Source: a bacterium (lineage in GTDB: Bacteria > Latescibacterota > UBA2968). Taken from it: a stretch of DNA of 7,794 nt. The notes under the pieces were generated by a model. That model was not told where the DNA came from, made no database searches, and saw nothing but the letters and a program-made list of their open reading frames with translations. The stretch is taken from contig JAPUJS010000396.1 of NCBI GenBank assembly GCA_027296045.1, positions 1 to 7,794 of the forward strand, written 5' to 3'. Below, in pieces: positions 6,038 to 7,794 of this stretch; within the stretch, counting starts at the first letter, position 1; each line of letters opens with the position of its first letter. The position numbers and the translations under genes are program-made.

Positions 6038-6481
6038 TTAGCCTTCAAGGATGCCTTTGAGGGAGTCGAAACCGCCCTGGAAGACGCCCTGGCCGATGAA
6101 TTCGACCAGGTCGGTTTCTTCTTCGGCGGGGCAGTTAAACTCGGCGGTCCATTCGGCGTAGGTGCGGTCGCCGTCGGTAACCGGAAGCAGGCGCAGGGTG
6201 GCGACATAGTTTTCGACCGACATCGGGGATTCTAGAATCGAATAGGTGCAGGTGTGTTCGATGTCGCTGTGGGTGAGCAGTTGTTCCCGGATGTTGCCGC
6301 CGTCATCTGCGAGATTGAAGTTTCGGATGCAGCCGACCCTGTCGCTGGGTTCGCCGCCTTCGATCTGGCTGTCGGTGATGGCGGGGTGCCAGTCGGGCAG
6401 GGCGTTGAAATCGCGGATTTTTCCCCAGACGGTGTCGATGGGGGCGTTGATGACGGAACTGGTGAAGACTTTGGCGACCAT
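6038..6481 (-). CDS. SRPBCC (START-like / polyketide cyclase type) protein
   Basis: The 147-residue protein has the outline of the SRPBCC helix-grip fold. An N-terminal strand (VAKVFTSSVINAP) precedes the first helix with VWGKIRDFNALPDWHPAI (18-35). Then come IEGGEPSDRVGCIRNF, REQLLTHSDIEHTCTYSILESPM, a strand with TYAEWTAEFNCPAEE and a C-terminal helix GQGVFQGGFDSLKGILEG. This is the usual length for polyketide_cyc2-like members, which bind small hydrophobic molecules or act as simple cyclases or hydrolases; the ligand is unknown. It has no signal peptide. GGAGG (6492-6488) lies 6 nt before the ATG, the best ribosome-binding site of the minus-strand cluster. As the first gene it defines the 5' end of the putative operon; the cupin follows after a 58-nt gap that holds a repeat. 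Confidence 0.85.
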   Translation of the reverse strand: MVAKVFTSSVINAPIDTVWGKIRDFNALPDWHPAITDSQIEGGEPSDRVGCIRNFNLADDGGNIREQLLTHSDIEHTCTYSILESPMSVENYVATLRLLPVTDGDRTYAEWTAEFNCPAEEETDLVEFIGQGVFQGGFDSLKGILEG

Positions 6482-6527
6482 GGATGACCTCCATTTTAGG
6501 ATTTTTTAGATGACTGTTGGTAACCTC

Positions 6528-6555
6528 ATGCTATAGAAATTTTGCTCGTTGTCAA
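6528..6555 (-). promoter_or_regulatory. Candidate promoter for the SRPBCC-led cluster
   Basis: On the minus strand a perfect TTGACA (6555-6550) is followed 16 bp later by TAGCAT (6533-6528), a 4-of-6 match to TATAAT. An alternative -10, TATAGC (6535-6530), would leave only 14 bp. Transcription would start near 6521, giving a leader of about 40 nt that contains the GGAGG of the SRPBCC gene. Confidence 0.45.
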
Positions 6556-6726
6556 GCGTTTCAAATCGGAGGGTGTGGACTATTTGTGTTTGGAAAGGGT
6601 AGATCGAGAGGGTGGTTGTGATATTTGGCTTGGGTGGGGGCTTGCTGTGTATTATCTTGGTGGGCGGTACTCATTTGGGGTTGTATGCGGAAGGAGCAGG
6701 TATGCTGCAAGGCGAGAAACGGTTTT

Positions 6727-6755
6727 TTGGCATTACGGTAGAGATTTTTTATAAC
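6727..6755 (+). promoter_or_regulatory. Sigma70-like promoter of the aldo/keto reductase gene
   Basis: TTGGCA (6727-6732) and TATAAC (6750-6755) are each 5-of-6 matches to the -35 and -10 consensus, with the optimal 17-bp spacer. The predicted start near 6762 gives a leader of about 20 nt that contains GGAGGAG. Confidence 0.6.
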
Positions 6756-6781
6756 ATTTAATTTTACCTGGAGGAGAAACC

Positions 6782-7726
6782 ATGGAATATCGTGTGCTTG
6801 GGAAAACGGGATTAGAGGTGTCGTCGGTTGGAGTCGGATGCTGGCAAATGGGCGGTTTGGTGGGTGGGTCAGGGTGGACCGGGACGACGGACGAGGAATC
6901 GATTGCAACAATCCATCGGGCCAAAGAGATTGGGGTGAATTTGCTGGATTCGGCGGAGGGGTATGGCAAAGGCCACAGCGAGGAAGTGATCGGAAGGGCG
7001 GTGAAGGGGCAGCGTGCAGATTATGTGATTGCGACAAAGGTGCGGCCTGTGACGGATGATCCGAGTGAAGACCGGGCCCGCCAGCGGATTCTGGAGGCCT
7101 GTGAAGGCAGCCTGGGGCGGTTGCAGACAGATTATATCGACGTCTATCAGCTACACGCCGTGCCGCACGAGGCGACGATGGAGGTGGTGATGGCGACCCT
7201 GGCGGAGTTGAAAGATCAGGGCAAGATTCGCTGGTTTGGGATTTCTACCAACGATACCGACGCGGTGCGAAAGCTGCTGACATTGGGAGATCTGGCGACG
7301 GTGCAGGTGGGATTCAGCCTGTTGAACCGAAGTGGGGAAGATACGTTGCAACTGGCCAAGGCGGAAAACCTGGGTACGTTGATCCGGGTGCCGCTGGCTT
7401 CGGGCGCGCTGTCGGGCAAGTATTTCAATATTCGGCCAGAACTGGATGCGCAGGATCGGAGATTGGACCGGTTTACGTCGGATAAGGCCGTGCGGACGTT
7501 TCAGAAGTTGAGCGAATTGCTGTTTCTGACAGAGGGAGAGAAGCGCACGATGGTGCAGGCGGCGCTGCGGTTTATTCTGGATACGGAGGGCGTGACTGCA
7601 GTGATTCCGGGGGCGAAAAATCGGGCGCAGTTGGAGGGCAATGCAGGGACAATGGATGTGCCACCCCTTAGCGAGGCGGAACGCGGTCGAGCGATTGAAA
7701 TTGCGGATTCGGTGGAGGGATTTTAG
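6782..7726 (+). CDS. Aldo/keto reductase
   Basis: The 314-residue NAD(P)H-dependent oxidoreductase has a TIM-barrel fold and interconverts aldehydes or ketones with alcohols in the cytoplasm. The full catalytic tetrad is visible: D56 and Y61 in NLLDSAEGYGKGHSE, K86 in VIATKV and H125 in YQLHAVP. The N-terminus YRVLGKTGLEVSSVGVGCWQMGG is typical. The C-terminal VIPGAKNRAQLEGNAG (about residues 277-292) matches the cofactor-phosphate-binding segment. Length is normal for the YajO / general stress protein 69 group. A strong GGAGGAG (6770-6776) lies 5 nt before the ATG, and a promoter candidate sits just upstream. It is transcribed away from the minus-strand cluster, so the two may share control, with the reductase acting on an intermediate of the same pathway. 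The substrate is unknown: sugar, sugar-derived ketone or aldehyde are all possible. Confidence 0.95.
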   Translation: MEYRVLGKTGLEVSSVGVGCWQMGGLVGGSGWTGTTDEESIATIHRAKEIGVNLLDSAEGYGKGHSEEVIGRAVKGQRADYVIATKVRPVTDDPSEDRARQRILEACEGSLGRLQTDYIDVYQLHAVPHEATMEVVMATLAELKDQGKIRWFGISTNDTDAVRKLLTLGDLATVQVGFSLLNRSGEDTLQLAKAENLGTLIRVPLASGALSGKYFNIRPELDAQDRRLDRFTSDKAVRTFQKLSELLFLTEGEKRTMVQAALRFILDTEGVTAVIPGAKNRAQLEGNAGTMDVPPLSEAERGRAIEIADSVEGF

Positions 7727-7743
7727 GGGTGTGTGTTAAAGGT

Positions 7744-7794
7744 TTATGTGTTTTGATGCGGATCCTGGTAGAGATAGGCATCGTGGTTGACAGA
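7744..7794 (-). CDS. Possible C-terminal tail of a convergent gene, cut by the right edge
   Basis: Reading from the right edge on the minus strand, 16 codons give SVNHDAYLYQDPHQNT followed by TAA, ending 17 nt from the reductase stop. The composition looks protein-like and the position suits a convergent neighbour. The stretch is too short to assign a family or to prove coding. A plus-strand alternative starting at ATG 7756 also stays open to the edge but has no good ribosome-binding site. Confidence 0.3.
   Translation of the reverse strand, partial: SVNHDAYLYQDPHQNT

Larger units (their letters stand above)
6482..6781. other. Divergent intergenic region, 300 bp
   Basis: This stretch separates the start of the SRPBCC gene (minus) from the start of the aldo/keto reductase (plus). 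It contains one promoter candidate in each direction and the two Shine-Dalgarno sites. The middle part, about 6556-6720, is rich in G and T on the plus strand, and I see no gene, RNA, hairpin or operator-like palindrome in it. An ORF from 6542 to 6754 has no ribosome-binding site and overlaps both promoter candidates, so I do not call it. Confidence 0.7.

Noticed and set aside
5416..6207. A longer 263-residue version of the cupin
   Set aside because: The extra N-terminus is translated from the SRPBCC gene in another frame and from the hairpin repeat; the ATG at 5979 gives the normal family start.
6542..6754. 70-residue plus-strand ORF in the divergent region
   Set aside because: It has no Shine-Dalgarno, overlaps both promoter candidates, and its Trp/Gly/Tyr-rich sequence matches no family I know.

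Overview
The window is bacterial. Genes are tightly packed and most have purine-rich Shine-Dalgarno sites. By eye the base composition is moderately GC. The gene set combines a cytoplasmic-type sulfatase, a PhyH-type dioxygenase of the MTPEEK...LHGG...PGSHKSN kind, a methylmalonate-semialdehyde dehydrogenase, a YjlB-like cupin, an SRPBCC protein and an aldo/keto reductase. From memory, this resembles uncultured heterotrophs of the Poribacteria / Latescibacterota type, which carry many sulfatase and PhyH paralogues. That assignment is an inference from gene content; there is no rRNA or other marker gene here.

Layout: six genes run leftwards on the minus strand. In transcription order they are an SRPBCC protein (6481-6038), a YjlB-like cupin (5979-5416), a sulfatase (5396-3936), a PhyH-family dioxygenase (3923-3156), a CoA-acylating methylmalonate-semialdehyde dehydrogenase (2969-1488), and a membrane glycosyltransferase of the GT39/ArnT type (1379 to the left edge, incomplete). 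The cupin, sulfatase and PhyH genes are almost contiguous. The sulfatase stop codon lies inside the PhyH ribosome-binding site. The other junctions are looser, and two of them hold palindromic intergenic repeats (2999-3068 and 5987-6017).

A 300-bp divergent region (6482-6781) separates this cluster from a plus-strand aldo/keto reductase (6782-7726). It has a good sigma70-like promoter candidate for the reductase and a weaker one for the minus-strand cluster. The last 51 bases may encode the C-terminal tail of a convergent gene.

The first five minus-strand genes plus the divergent reductase look like a catabolic unit. A sulfate ester would be hydrolysed, the product oxidised or reduced (PhyH enzyme, aldo/keto reductase), and a malonate- or methylmalonate-semialdehyde end product converted to acetyl- or propionyl-CoA. 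The substrate cannot be read from the sequence. The glycosyltransferase may be unrelated cargo. I found no CRISPR array, transposase, phage gene or RNA gene, and no convincing new system. The most notable point is the HxG-like metal site of the PhyH enzyme, which lacks the usual carboxylate.
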